The notes: a model not told the origin generated them from the sequence alone. Counted from the stretch's first letter, positions 1-7,172 are shown. The stretch is 9,981 nucleotides of DNA from Candidatus Altarchaeales archaeon ex4484_96 (GCA_002254405.1 NJDH01000046.1:1-9981), one strand, 5' to 3'. Made by a program: numbers and translations.

Positions 1-268
1 ACCCGCCCGTAATCAATACGCCGGTAGCCCCTCTCGCATCCAATCTCATGCATTCCTCTACCAGCTTTCGTGGCTCAAGTACAGGAGTTAATCTCTCAAT
101 CAATATCCGGTTACAGTGCTTGCAGTTAAGCGAACACCGCGGGCCCGTAACAGACAGCGCCGGGAAATAATCCCCGGTATAATAAAAGTTTATATCATCC
201 CCGAAGTATTTTTGCTTAATCTGCTGTGCCTCCTCCATCAACTCATTCAATTGCTCCTTTGAATCCAT
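1..268 (-). CDS. Radical SAM protein, N-terminal part (partial)
   Basis: Only the first 89 residues are in the window; the 3' end lies beyond the left edge. The visible part has CSLNCKHC at residues 45-52, a CX3CX2C motif whose cysteines (45, 49, 52) would bind the [4Fe-4S] cluster that cleaves S-adenosylmethionine. LITGG follows at 85-89, matching the SAM-binding GG motif of the second strand. The ATG at 268 directly abuts the hypE stop codon (0 nt gap), and a GAGGGT Shine-Dalgarno lies 7 nt upstream, so it is the last visible gene of the hyp operon. The lead-in (YYTGDYFPALSVTG) recalls archaeal radical SAM proteins described as biotin-synthase-related, of the COG1856 kind; that assignment is from memory and not secure. 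Other radical SAM enzymes remain possible. The spacing differs from the CX5CX2C of HcgA of [Fe]-hydrogenase. The reaction is unknown. Confidence 0.85.
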   Translation of the reverse strand, partial: MDSKEQLNELMEEAQQIKQKYFGDDINFYYTGDYFPALSVTGPRCSLNCKHCNRILIERLTPVLEPRKLVEECMRLDARGATGVLITGG

Positions 269-1276
269 TTAACATACCCTCGGTACGGGGTCTCCACGGG
301 GCTTATCCAGATATCTCTCCCCTCCGATGGATGTTTTTATGCTAACCCTGCCCTTGTTTTCTTTGGTTGCCCAGCCGATTAATGCGGCATCGGCGCCCAG
401 CGGGTGAGATTTAATCCTTTTTAGCACCTCATCAACGTCATCTGCTTTAACCCCCAAAACCACCTTCCCCTCGTTGGCTACCTGAAGCGGGTCTATTCCA
501 AGCATCTGGGAGGCTGCCTTCACCTCATCCTTTAAGGGAATTTCCTCCTCGATTAACATTATGCCTGTATTCGATTTAACCGCTAATTCGTTTAATGCAT
601 TAGCCAGCCCGCCCCTGGTAGGGTCCTTCATTGCATTAATCCCGCAGTCAAGCAGGGGCTCGATTAAATCCCAGAGGGGTGCGCAATCAGAGCGTAGCTT
701 TGTTTCGAATTCAATACCCTCCCTCTCAGCTAAAACAGATATCCCATGGTCTCCTAACGTGCCTGATACTATGATGCCATCGCCTTTTTTCAGGGATGAA
801 TCCCTTACGATCTTATCAGCTAAACCCACACCTGATGTGTTAATAATCAAACCTATTTTTTCCTCGATAACCTTGGTGTCTCCCGTAACCACCGGAGTGT
901 TGGTTTCAACAGATAACCTGTTTATCGAGTTGAATACCTTCTTCAAAATAGAAACATCAAGCCCCTCCCCGATGATGAATGCGGTGGATAAGGCAAGCGG
1001 TTTAGCCCCCATGACAGCTAAATCGTTTATTGTGCCGCAAACAGATAACCTGCCAATGTCACCCCCCCTGAAAAAAAGGGGTTTGATGGTGTAGGAGTCG
1101 GTTGTGTAAGCCAGATTCATTCCGTTAAGGTGGATTATGGCTGAATCATCTAATTCGCTTAAACCAATCCCGCCGGGTGTTTTATTGTTGATTAATTCTG
1201 GCAGCAGCTCATTTAGGAGTTCCTCCATGACCTGTCCGCCTCCCCCGTGCAACAGATTAATTTTTCCCCCGTGCAT
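269..1276 (-). CDS. hypE: HypE, thiocarbamate dehydratase of hydrogenase maturation
   Basis: HypE receives a carbamoyl group from HypF on its C-terminal cysteine and, using ATP, dehydrates it to a thiocyanate, the source of the cyanide ligands of the NiFe site. The 335-residue product fits the family length. It shows the N-terminal HGGGG segment (10-14), DLAVMGAKP (85-93), GDTKV (132-136) and DPTRGG (218-223) of the PurM-like ATP-binding fold, and ends in PRVC with the carrier cysteine as the last residue (C335). The start at 1276 was chosen because an AGGTGG Shine-Dalgarno lies 7 nt upstream and the protein then begins just before the HGGGG motif. An ATG 8 codons earlier has no ribosome site. 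It overlaps the end of hypB by 20 nt and abuts the radical SAM gene, so translation is probably coupled along the operon. Confidence 0.97.
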   Translation of the reverse strand: MHGGKINLLHGGGGQVMEELLNELLPELINNKTPGGIGLSELDDSAIIHLNGMNLAYTTDSYTIKPLFFRGGDIGRLSVCGTINDLAVMGAKPLALSTAFIIGEGLDVSILKKVFNSINRLSVETNTPVVTGDTKVIEEKIGLIINTSGVGLADKIVRDSSLKKGDGIIVSGTLGDHGISVLAEREGIEFETKLRSDCAPLWDLIEPLLDCGINAMKDPTRGGLANALNELAVKSNTGIMLIEEEIPLKDEVKAASQMLGIDPLQVANEGKVVLGVKADDVDEVLKRIKSHPLGADAALIGWATKENKGRVSIKTSIGGERYLDKPRGDPVPRVC

Positions 1277-1907
1277 CCTTAAGCCACCTGATAAAATCAT
1301 CCACGCCCACGTCTTTTTTAATGCTTACCGGGATTACCTGTAATCCTGGGTTGATTTTTTTTGCATCAGCGACCATCTTATCAACGTTGGCGTCCACGGC
1401 CTTAGCTATGTCTATCTTGTTGATTAAGGCCGCATCAGCTGTGAGAAAAATAGCCGGGTGCTTTTCTATTGTATCATCCCCCTCGCTTACGCTCACCACC
1501 ACTACGTTAAGGTGAGAGCCGAGTTCAAAGTCCACGGGGCATATGAGGTTCCCGACGTTTTCGATGAAAAGAAAATCCAACCCGGCCAGCGGCAGCTTCT
1601 CGAGGGCATGGTCAACAAGGTGAGCGTCTAGATGGCATTCTTTACCGGTGTTTATTCCGACAACAGGCTTTTTTTTCTTCCTAAGGCGTTTAGCATCCAC
1701 CTCGCTTATCACATCACCTGCGATAACTCCGATTTTCACTTCTTTCATTTTATCGCACAGCAGCTCAATCAGGGCTGTTTTGCCTGAACCCACCGCTCCC
1801 ATAATATTAACGGCGAACACCTTATTGTCGTCAAAAAGCTTTCTGTTTTTTGCTGCAAGAGCCTTATGGATTACCATCACATCCCGGTTGAGGCTTATAT
1901 CGTGCAT
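1257..1907 (-). CDS. hypB: HypB, nickel-insertion GTPase
   Basis: HypB is the SIMIBI-class GTPase that works with HypA to put nickel into the large subunit of NiFe hydrogenase in the cytoplasm. The 216-residue protein has the P-loop GAVGSGKT (37-44), the dimer-interface metal motif GKECHLDA with C91 and H92, ENVGNLICP (116-124) with C123, and the guanine-specificity motif NKID (163-166). These match the Ni/Zn-binding residues known in archaeal HypB. The N-terminus is short and has neither the His-rich stretch nor the CXXCGC motif of many bacterial HypB proteins, as is usual in archaea. The gene begins 5 nt after the hypA stop, behind a run of eight A residues and without an evident Shine-Dalgarno. 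It overlaps hypE by 20 nt. Confidence 0.97.
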   Translation of the reverse strand: MHDISLNRDVMVIHKALAAKNRKLFDDNKVFAVNIMGAVGSGKTALIELLCDKMKEVKIGVIAGDVISEVDAKRLRKKKKPVVGINTGKECHLDAHLVDHALEKLPLAGLDFLFIENVGNLICPVDFELGSHLNVVVVSVSEGDDTIEKHPAIFLTADAALINKIDIAKAVDANVDKMVADAKKINPGLQVIPVSIKKDVGVDDFIRWLKDARGKN

Positions 1908-1912
1908 TTTTT

Positions 1913-2275
1913 TTATATGGCTGTTATCTCTTTTAAAATAATCTCTCTGCCGCTTTTAATACTGGCTTTATCGCCGCAGATGGGGCACCTGAGTGAGGTT
2001 AAAAACCTGAAGACATCATCTATGGGCTTATCTATCTGGAATACGTGCTTTTCGGGGCATATGATTTCAACAGGCAGCGAACCCAGTTCAACGGACATGC
2101 CTTCGGCTATCGTATCCTTTGAAACCGCTTTAAGGCAAAACATCAGCTGGTCTTTGTTCACCATGGCAAGAGGCCCGACGTCCAGCTTAATCTGCTTGAC
2201 CTCCGAGGCTTTGTATCTATCCGCCTCCACAAGAACATGGCTTATCACATCCTTTGCTATGCCATATTCATGCAT
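1913..2275 (-). CDS. hypA: HypA, nickel metallochaperone with altered zinc site
   Basis: HypA binds nickel through its N-terminus and passes it to the hydrogenase large subunit together with HypB. The 120-residue protein starts MHEYGIAKDVI, giving the obligatory His2 and Glu3 of the nickel site. An in-frame GTG three codons upstream would bury that His2 and is rejected; a GGTGA Shine-Dalgarno lies 5 nt before the chosen ATG. The structural zinc site normally has two CXXC pairs. Here the second pair is intact (C97, C100), but the first reads CPEKH: C73 is kept, the partner position 76 is Lys, and a His follows at 77. A Cys3His site is possible, but only inferred. The start overlaps the end of the hypC-hypD gene by 8 nt, which suggests translational coupling. 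Confidence 0.95.
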   Translation of the reverse strand: MHEYGIAKDVISHVLVEADRYKASEVKQIKLDVGPLAMVNKDQLMFCLKAVSKDTIAEGMSVELGSLPVEIICPEKHVFQIDKPIDDVFRFLTSLRCPICGDKASIKSGREIILKEITAI

Positions 2276-3488
2276 TATGTTCACCGTATTTTATCGCTAT
2301 GCTGCAGGCACCTTCTGCGGAAACCATGCAGGGCCCCACCGGATTAGCGGGAGAACATTCTGTTTCGAAAAGAGGGCATTCATCTGGGCTAATCAATCCC
2401 CTGAGCACATCACCGCACCTGCAGCCTGCTGGTTCGGTTACTTTATCCACCGTTATATCAAATTTTATCCTGGCATCATACTCCCGGTATTCCTCTCTCA
2501 GCGACAAACCCGAGCCTGGTATCACGGGGAAACCCCTCCACTTAACGCTGCTTTTAGTGTAAACCTTATCGATTACATCCAAAGCCAGCGTGTTACCTTC
2601 TTCCCTGACAACCCTCCCGTATTCATTTACCACATCCGGGCTTTCATCGGCTATCAACCCAAGGAGCATGTATATCGCCAAGAGAACATCAAGGTATTCA
2701 AAACCCGCAACAACCTGTGGTATCCTATATTTATCGCTTAGATGCTTGTAGGGTATTGTTCCTATAATAGCCGACACATGCCCCGGGTCGATGAAACCAT
2801 CTATCGCACAGTCTCCGGAAGACAGCAGGTAGTCCATCGCCTCGGGTATGGTGCGGTGAGTGCAAAGAATCGAAAAATTAGATGGAGCATCCATCAACTC
2901 GCATGCTGTTGTGGGTGCGGTGGTCTCAAATCCTATTGCAATATGAACCACCTGCTTTCCGGGGTTATTCCGGGCTAATTCGGTGGCATCAGACGCTGAA
3001 TAAACCACCCTGACATCGGCATTATTTGCCCTGGCATCCATCAGCGAACCCTCGCTTCCGGGAACCAGCATCATATCCCCAAATGAGGTGACAATCACAT
3101 CATCTAATCCGCCCAAAGCTATTGCCTCATCCACTTCTCTTGTGGTTGTGACACAGACGGGACACCCTGGACCTGATATTACCTTAATGTTTTTCGGGAG
3201 AAGACTTCTTATGCCTGAGCGGGCGATTGATTCCTCGTGGGTGCCGCACACGTGCATCAATTTGATTTCATCCACCATCTTTAACAGTTCATTCCACATC
3301 CTGATTGATTGCTGCGCCTCCTCCTCGCTCAGTTTCTCTATCGCGTAGCCTGCGTGGACTATGACATAGTCCCCTGGCATGATTTCCTCCATCAGCTGTA
3401 TGTTAACCCTTCTGTTCACTCCTCCAAAGTCGCATACAGCGTTTTTACCTATTAATCTAATAATCCTTGCGGGCACCGCCAGACACAT
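2268..3488 (-). CDS. HypC-HypD fusion, Fe(CN)2CO assembly scaffold
   Basis: HypC and HypD are usually separate proteins that form the complex on which Fe(CN)2CO is built. Here one 406-residue chain carries both. Residues 1-70 are HypC: MCLAVPARI with the essential Cys2, and GDYVIVHAGYA with H45. HypD follows almost at once: HVCGTH (79-84, C81), GPGCPVCVT (106-114, C109 and C112), GFETTAPTTA (186-195), and the C-terminal cysteines 356, 358, 371, 378, 387 and 395, which include the [4Fe-4S] ligands. Only about 10 residues separate the HypC helix ending WNELL from the CGTH motif, so the usual HypD N-terminal lead of roughly 30 residues is missing or replaced. The reading frame has no stop or frameshift between the parts. 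The start at 3488 is needed for Cys2 to be exposed; a G-rich run 7 nt upstream may serve ribosome binding. It is the first gene of the minus-strand operon. Confidence 0.95.
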   Translation of the reverse strand: MCLAVPARIIRLIGKNAVCDFGGVNRRVNIQLMEEIMPGDYVIVHAGYAIEKLSEEEAQQSIRMWNELLKMVDEIKLMHVCGTHEESIARSGIRSLLPKNIKVISGPGCPVCVTTTREVDEAIALGGLDDVIVTSFGDMMLVPGSEGSLMDARANNADVRVVYSASDATELARNNPGKQVVHIAIGFETTAPTTACELMDAPSNFSILCTHRTIPEAMDYLLSSGDCAIDGFIDPGHVSAIIGTIPYKHLSDKYRIPQVVAGFEYLDVLLAIYMLLGLIADESPDVVNEYGRVVREEGNTLALDVIDKVYTKSSVKWRGFPVIPGSGLSLREEYREYDARIKFDITVDKVTEPAGCRCGDVLRGLISPDECPLFETECSPANPVGPCMVSAEGACSIAIKYGEHNA

Positions 3489-3573
3489 CAGATTACCCCC
3501 CCAAAATGGCATTACATATAGTGGATTATAATGTGAAAAGGCACTCTTATGATTATAATCCAATATATTATTG
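3489..3573. promoter_or_regulatory. Divergent promoter region between hypC-hypD and hypF
   Basis: This AT-rich spacer separates the two divergent hyp transcripts. It contains a perfect 10-bp inverted repeat, GGATTATAAT at 3523-3532 and ATTATAATCC at 3552-3561. Each arm includes ATTATAAT, a plausible archaeal TATA box that is palindromic and so readable in either direction. The two boxes are 27 bp apart. For the minus strand, the box at 3525-3532 would place a start of transcription near 3500, giving hypC-hypD a leader of about 12 nt. For hypF, the same box would give a leader of about 19 nt, while the box at 3552-3559 is too close to its ATG. Which box serves which gene is inference, and the repeat could equally be a regulator site. 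Confidence 0.55.
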
Positions 3574-5850
3574 ATGGCTAAGGCGGTTGAGGTGCTTGTT
3601 TGCGGGGTTGTTCAGGGGGTGGGTTTCAGGCCTTATGTTTATCGCCTCGCAGCCGAATATAAACTCGTAGGTTATGTGATTAACCTCGGGGATGCTGGGG
3701 TGCGGATTTGGGCTGAAGGAGATGATGTCAGCATAGATAAATTTCTCATAGTTTTACAAAATAATCCTCCATCATCCGCCAGAATAGATGAACTACGGGT
3801 TGAGTCCCGTAATCCTGCGGGATACGGGGGGTTCAGCATAAAAAAATCCCAGGGATTAGGCATTAAGGGGGATATTGCCCCTGATAGGGCAATCTGCGAA
3901 TATTGCCTTATTGAGTTACGGGATAAAAAAAACCCTAGATACGATTATCCCTTCATCTCTTGTGTTGACTGCGGTCCGAGGTTTACCTCAATAAAGCGTC
4001 TACCCTATGACCGGGAGAACACGTCATATGATTGTTTCCCGCCATGTCCTGCTTGCATAAATGAATATGATAATCCCAAAAAAAGAAGATTTCATGCGCA
4101 AACCATATCCTGCCCCAGGTGCGGTCCAAGATATTATCTCACCGATAAAAAAGGGGCGTTGATTGAATCAGGTGACGTGTTGCATCAGGCGGCCACTTTA
4201 CTTAAAGAGGGTGCGATTTTGACGATTAAAGGTGTTGGTGGAATGCATTTAGCCTGCCGGACGAAAGACGATGAGGTGATAAAAAAACTGAGAAAACGCA
4301 CGCATAGAGCACAACAGCCTTTTGCTATTATGGCATTGGACATTGATATAATATCCTCGTTTGCCTCGATAAACAAAAAAGAGAGGAATCTGCTGGTTTC
4401 AGGTGAGAGGCCTATTGTTTTATTGAATAAAAAAGACTCATATGATTTATCTGATTTAATCGCTCCCGGCCTGGATTCTGTTGGAGTCATGCTACCCTAT
4501 ACTGGATTACATCATCTGCTGATGCCTCTCATGGGGGAGCCGCTGGTTCTGAGTTCAGCTAACATGCCGGGTGAGCCGATGGCTATGGCAAACAAGCAAG
4601 CTATTCGCCTGGGGTTATCAGATTACCTGCTTTTACATGACCTTGATATAGTAAACCGATGCGATGATTCTGTTATGAAACTGGTTAACGGGAAAGAATC
4701 TTTTCTAAGGCGAAGCCGCGGTTTCGCTCCCACAACCCTTGATGTGATAAATAGCAAAGGCGTTAATGTTTTAGCCCTGGGGGCCGAGCATAACTCCAAC
4801 ACGTGTTTTCTCAGGGAGGATAAGGCTTATGTGAGTCAATACATAGGTAACACCTCCAAGCCCCCTACTTTAGCGTATCTAAAGCAGTCTGCCAAATACC
4901 TGATGAGCCTTATGGGGGGTAAACCCGATGAAGTAGCATGCGACCTTCATCCAGGATATCAAAGCAGCAGGTTAGCCGATGAAATATCTCAGGAATACGA
5001 TATACCTCTGGTTGCGGTACAACACCATCACGCTCATCTATGCAGTCTATTAGCAGAACACGGGCTGGATGAGATTGTTTGTTTATGTGTTGATGGAGCA
5101 GGATACGGGCTTGATGATACGATATGGGGTGGTGAGATAATAGTGTATGATGGAAACACCTTTACACGGGCGGCGCATCTAGCCCCCCAGAGGATGCCGG
5201 GGGGTGATAAGGCAGCATATTATCCTTCTAGAATGCTTTTGGGCGTACTATATGATAGGTTCACGGCCACGGAGCTTGAGGAGTTAGCCGGCCGGCTTGG
5301 GCTGAAATTCGAGCTTGAGGGAATGGAAGCAAATGTTGTGCTACAGCAGTTGGATAAGAATCTGAATGTGACTTTAAGCTCGTCTTGTGGGCGGGTTTTG
5401 GATTCACTTGCTGCTTTGCTTGGAGTCTGCTACCATCGGAGCTATGATGGGGAGCCGGCGATTAAGCTCGAAGCCCTGGGTAATAAAGGGAAAAAAACGC
5501 TTAAGATACCGATTGAATTCAAAGACGGGGTACTGGATACTACGAGTATTGTGGTTGAGGCGCTCAGGCTAAAGCAAGAGGGTGCCAGGATATCTGATAT
5601 AGCCTATTGCGCCCAGAAGGCGCTGGCCCTTGGCTTGGGCGAGATGGCTGTTGAGGTGGCGGAAGAATACCGGATTAAAACATTGGGTATTTCAGGGGGT
5701 GTAGCATATAATAACATAATAGTTAAATCAATAGCGGATTATGTGAGAAAAAAGGGGATTAAATTCAAACAACACACGGTTTTGCCTCCTGGAGACGGGT
5801 GCATCTCACTTGGACAGGCTCAATACGTGTTGGAGAGAAAAAATGGGTAA
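3574..5850 (+). CDS. hypF: HypF, carbamoyltransferase of hydrogenase maturation
   Basis: HypF turns carbamoyl phosphate and ATP into carbamoyl-adenylate and transfers the carbamoyl group to the C-terminal cysteine of HypE, the first step of cyanide-ligand synthesis. All expected domains of the 758-residue protein are visible in order: an acylphosphatase domain with VQGVGFRP (13-20); two zinc fingers, C108/C111 with C130/C133 and C158/C161 with C180/C183; a YrdC-like domain with KGVGGMHLAC (219-228) and SSANMPGEP (327-335); and a Kae1-like transferase domain with HHHAH (484-488), DGAGYG (507-512) and GISGGVAYNN (705-714). Length is typical and nothing is truncated. The ATG at 3574 is preferred over the TTG one codon earlier. 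There is no Shine-Dalgarno, consistent with the first gene of a short-leader transcript. Its last 8 nt overlap the lipoprotein gene. Confidence 0.98.
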   Translation: MAKAVEVLVCGVVQGVGFRPYVYRLAAEYKLVGYVINLGDAGVRIWAEGDDVSIDKFLIVLQNNPPSSARIDELRVESRNPAGYGGFSIKKSQGLGIKGDIAPDRAICEYCLIELRDKKNPRYDYPFISCVDCGPRFTSIKRLPYDRENTSYDCFPPCPACINEYDNPKKRRFHAQTISCPRCGPRYYLTDKKGALIESGDVLHQAATLLKEGAILTIKGVGGMHLACRTKDDEVIKKLRKRTHRAQQPFAIMALDIDIISSFASINKKERNLLVSGERPIVLLNKKDSYDLSDLIAPGLDSVGVMLPYTGLHHLLMPLMGEPLVLSSANMPGEPMAMANKQAIRLGLSDYLLLHDLDIVNRCDDSVMKLVNGKESFLRRSRGFAPTTLDVINSKGVNVLALGAEHNSNTCFLREDKAYVSQYIGNTSKPPTLAYLKQSAKYLMSLMGGKPDEVACDLHPGYQSSRLADEISQEYDIPLVAVQHHHAHLCSLLAEHGLDEIVCLCVDGAGYGLDDTIWGGEIIVYDGNTFTRAAHLAPQRMPGGDKAAYYPSRMLLGVLYDRFTATELEELAGRLGLKFELEGMEANVVLQQLDKNLNVTLSSSCGRVLDSLAALLGVCYHRSYDGEPAIKLEALGNKGKKTLKIPIEFKDGVLDTTSIVVEALRLKQEGARISDIAYCAQKALALGLGEMAVEVAEEYRIKTLGISGGVAYNNIIVKSIADYVRKKGIKFKQHTVLPPGDGCISLGQAQYVLERKNG

Positions 5851-6787
5851 AATTATGCCGCTGGTTTACGTTATCATACTACTTTCATCATGTTGCATTA
5901 ATCCCGGGGAACCCCAACCCAACAAAACAACCAATATAACCAATACAACCACCCCAACAGCCTATTCAACCTCAACCACCTCATCTACTTCAACATCCAC
6001 GACCTCAACCACCGAGGTACCCTACTGGATGCAGTTTATTGGAAACGGCAGTCTGAGCTATAATCTCACCGATAATATCTCTATTAGTGAATATAATATA
6101 ACAAACGAAACCGAACCCAATATCACAGTTATAAACAAAACCACCCTGCAAAAAATAGTCTGCTATAATGCATCAGTATGCGGGGATGTGAAGGTTGCTT
6201 TCGGGTGCGAGCGCGAATATGTTTATGTCGGCCAGGATGTATACCAGGGGGAGTTGATAAAAAAATACGTTTATTATCCCATCTGCAGGTACCCTGGGAC
6301 AAACCGCTCTTTTTGCGAATACCGGGACTCTATTGTCACGATAGAAACGAAATGCTATATGGAGGGCAAGGTCTGCGACAGCCAACACAATGATTGTGCT
6401 ACGCCCACCTACCATCCCGACTGTGAGCTGATAAACGACATGTATCTCTGTTTCGTCCAGACCCGGCACAAGGTTGTATGCGAGTGCGGGGACGGGGAAA
6501 TATGGGATGAATGCAATGAGGAATGCGATCCTCCCGAGGAAGACAGTGAAGACTGCATCCAGGAAACAAGCGGCTGTAAGGGACATCTATCCTGGAGCAG
6601 GCCTGATGATGAGGGCAGATGCAGTTTAAGCTGCATATGCGATTACGACGACAAGAAATACGAATGCATAAAGGGTGTATGCGATGCTGAATGCGCAAAA
6701 AATAAGGACTGTGACGACAAAGACCCCTTAACATCAGATAAGTGCCTGGATGATTGTACCTGTTCACACACCCCGGTGGAGGAGTAA
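5843..6787 (+). CDS. Secreted Cys-rich lipoprotein with Thr/Ser stalk
   Basis: I do not recognise a characterised family. The 314-residue protein starts with a hydrophobic signal segment ending in the lipobox LSSC (14-17), so it is probably a lipid-anchored surface protein cleaved before C17. A Thr/Ser/Asn-rich stalk follows (about 26-57). Residues 60-314 carry 26 cysteines, an even number that would suit disulfides outside the cell. Twelve N-X-S/T sequons lie between 27 and 156. The C-terminal part has CGDGEIWDECNEECD (215-229) and DCDDKDPLTSDKC (289-301), resembling the Cys-rich CGDG...EECD and CDDxDPCT...C repeats of other microbial surface proteins. The start was set at 5843 because GGAGAG lies 5 nt upstream and the signal peptide then begins at its charged N-terminus. 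It overlaps hypF by 8 nt, so it is probably co-expressed; a role in hydrogenase maturation is not shown. Confidence 0.85.
   Translation: MGKIMPLVYVIILLSSCCINPGEPQPNKTTNITNTTTPTAYSTSTTSSTSTSTTSTTEVPYWMQFIGNGSLSYNLTDNISISEYNITNETEPNITVINKTTLQKIVCYNASVCGDVKVAFGCEREYVYVGQDVYQGELIKKYVYYPICRYPGTNRSFCEYRDSIVTIETKCYMEGKVCDSQHNDCATPTYHPDCELINDMYLCFVQTRHKVVCECGDGEIWDECNEECDPPEEDSEDCIQETSGCKGHLSWSRPDDEGRCSLSCICDYDDKKYECIKGVCDAECAKNKDCDDKDPLTSDKCLDDCTCSHTPVEE
5921..6013 (+). repeat. Low-complexity Thr/Ser-coding stretch
   Basis: This C/A-rich stretch encodes residues 27-57 of the lipoprotein, almost only Thr and Ser with a few Asn, Pro and Ile. It is built from irregular repeats of ACC, ACA, TCA and TCT codons. 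It probably forms a flexible, possibly glycosylated stalk that holds the Cys-rich part away from the membrane. The stretch is not a perfect tandem repeat, but it is likely to vary in length between related strains. Confidence 0.7.
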
Positions 6788-6797
6788 ATATATTTAA
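6786..6797 (+). promoter_or_regulatory. TATA box for the aNAC-glmS transcript
   Basis: AAATATATTTAA begins inside the stop codon of the lipoprotein gene (6785-6787) and is centred about 36 nt before the aNAC start codon. Archaeal transcription usually starts about 26 nt after the box centre, which gives a leader of roughly 10 nt. This agrees with the absence of a Shine-Dalgarno before the aNAC ATG. The 40-nt spacer has no other evident signal. Confidence 0.65.
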
Positions 6798-6827
6798 TGC
6801 ATCGAAGAATATAACCGATTAAATAAA

Positions 6828-7172
6828 ATGTTTCCAAGTAACATGAACCCCCGGCAGATGAAGCAGATGATGAAGCGTATGGGCATTAAAGCGGATGATA
6901 TTGATGCCGAACTGGTTATCATACACGGAGCAAACGAGGAGATTATTGTTGAAGGTCCTTCTGTGATGCGGATGGTGGTGTCGGGCCAGGAGATGTATCA
7001 GGTCGCAGGCGGAAAGGTCAGGGTGGAGAAAACCGAGGCTAAGGTTGAAATCGAAGAAGAAGACGTGCAGTTGGTCGCCGAGCAAACCGGCGTCAGCCAA
7101 GATGATGCCAGAAAGGCTCTCATGGAGGCTGAAGGAGATATCGCAGCAGCCATAATGAAACTGAAATCCTGA
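6828..7172 (+). CDS. nac: Archaeal nascent polypeptide-associated complex protein
   Basis: aNAC forms a homodimer near the ribosome exit tunnel and contacts emerging polypeptides. The 114-residue protein has the archaeal layout: a short basic, Met-rich N-terminus (NPRQMKQMMKRMGI, residues 7-20), a NAC beta-barrel domain at about 22-70, and a C-terminal UBA domain at about 76-112 with VQLVAEQTGVSQDDARKAL (80-98) and EGDIAAAI (102-109). Length is normal for the family. The ATG lies about 10 nt after the predicted transcription start, with no Shine-Dalgarno. glmS follows 6 nt after the stop, so the two genes probably share a transcript. This gene is one of the clearest signs that the source is archaeal. 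Confidence 0.96.
   Translation: MFPSNMNPRQMKQMMKRMGIKADDIDAELVIIHGANEEIIVEGPSVMRMVVSGQEMYQVAGGKVRVEKTEAKVEIEEEDVQLVAEQTGVSQDDARKALMEAEGDIAAAIMKLKS

Noticed and set aside
1277..1300. Earlier ATG for hypE, 8 codons upstream.
   Set aside because: No Shine-Dalgarno precedes it, whereas the ATG at 1276 has AGGTGG at good spacing and fits the family N-terminus.
1907..1914. Run of eight A residues (minus strand) between hypA and hypB as a frameshift or slippage site.
   Set aside because: The hypA stop codon is at the beginning of the run and would still be read, so slippage would not produce a fusion.
1866..2741. Long open frame of 291 codons on the plus strand opposite hypA and hypC-hypD.
   Set aside because: It lies antisense to two clear genes with full motifs, resembles no protein family, and has no ribosome site; it is a shadow of the coding strand.
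3489..3563. N-terminal extension of 25 residues on the HypC-HypD fusion.
   Set aside because: HypC needs Cys2 right after the initiator Met; the extension runs through the promoter region and would bury this cysteine.
5810..5842. Earlier start for the lipoprotein inside hypF.
   Set aside because: It would add 11 polar residues before the signal peptide and ignores the GGAGAG site placed just before the ATG at 5843.
6173..6767. Open frames on the minus strand opposite the lipoprotein gene.
   Set aside because: They are by-products of the Cys-rich coding sequence; the plus strand has lipobox, ribosome site and sequons, the minus frames have nothing recognisable.
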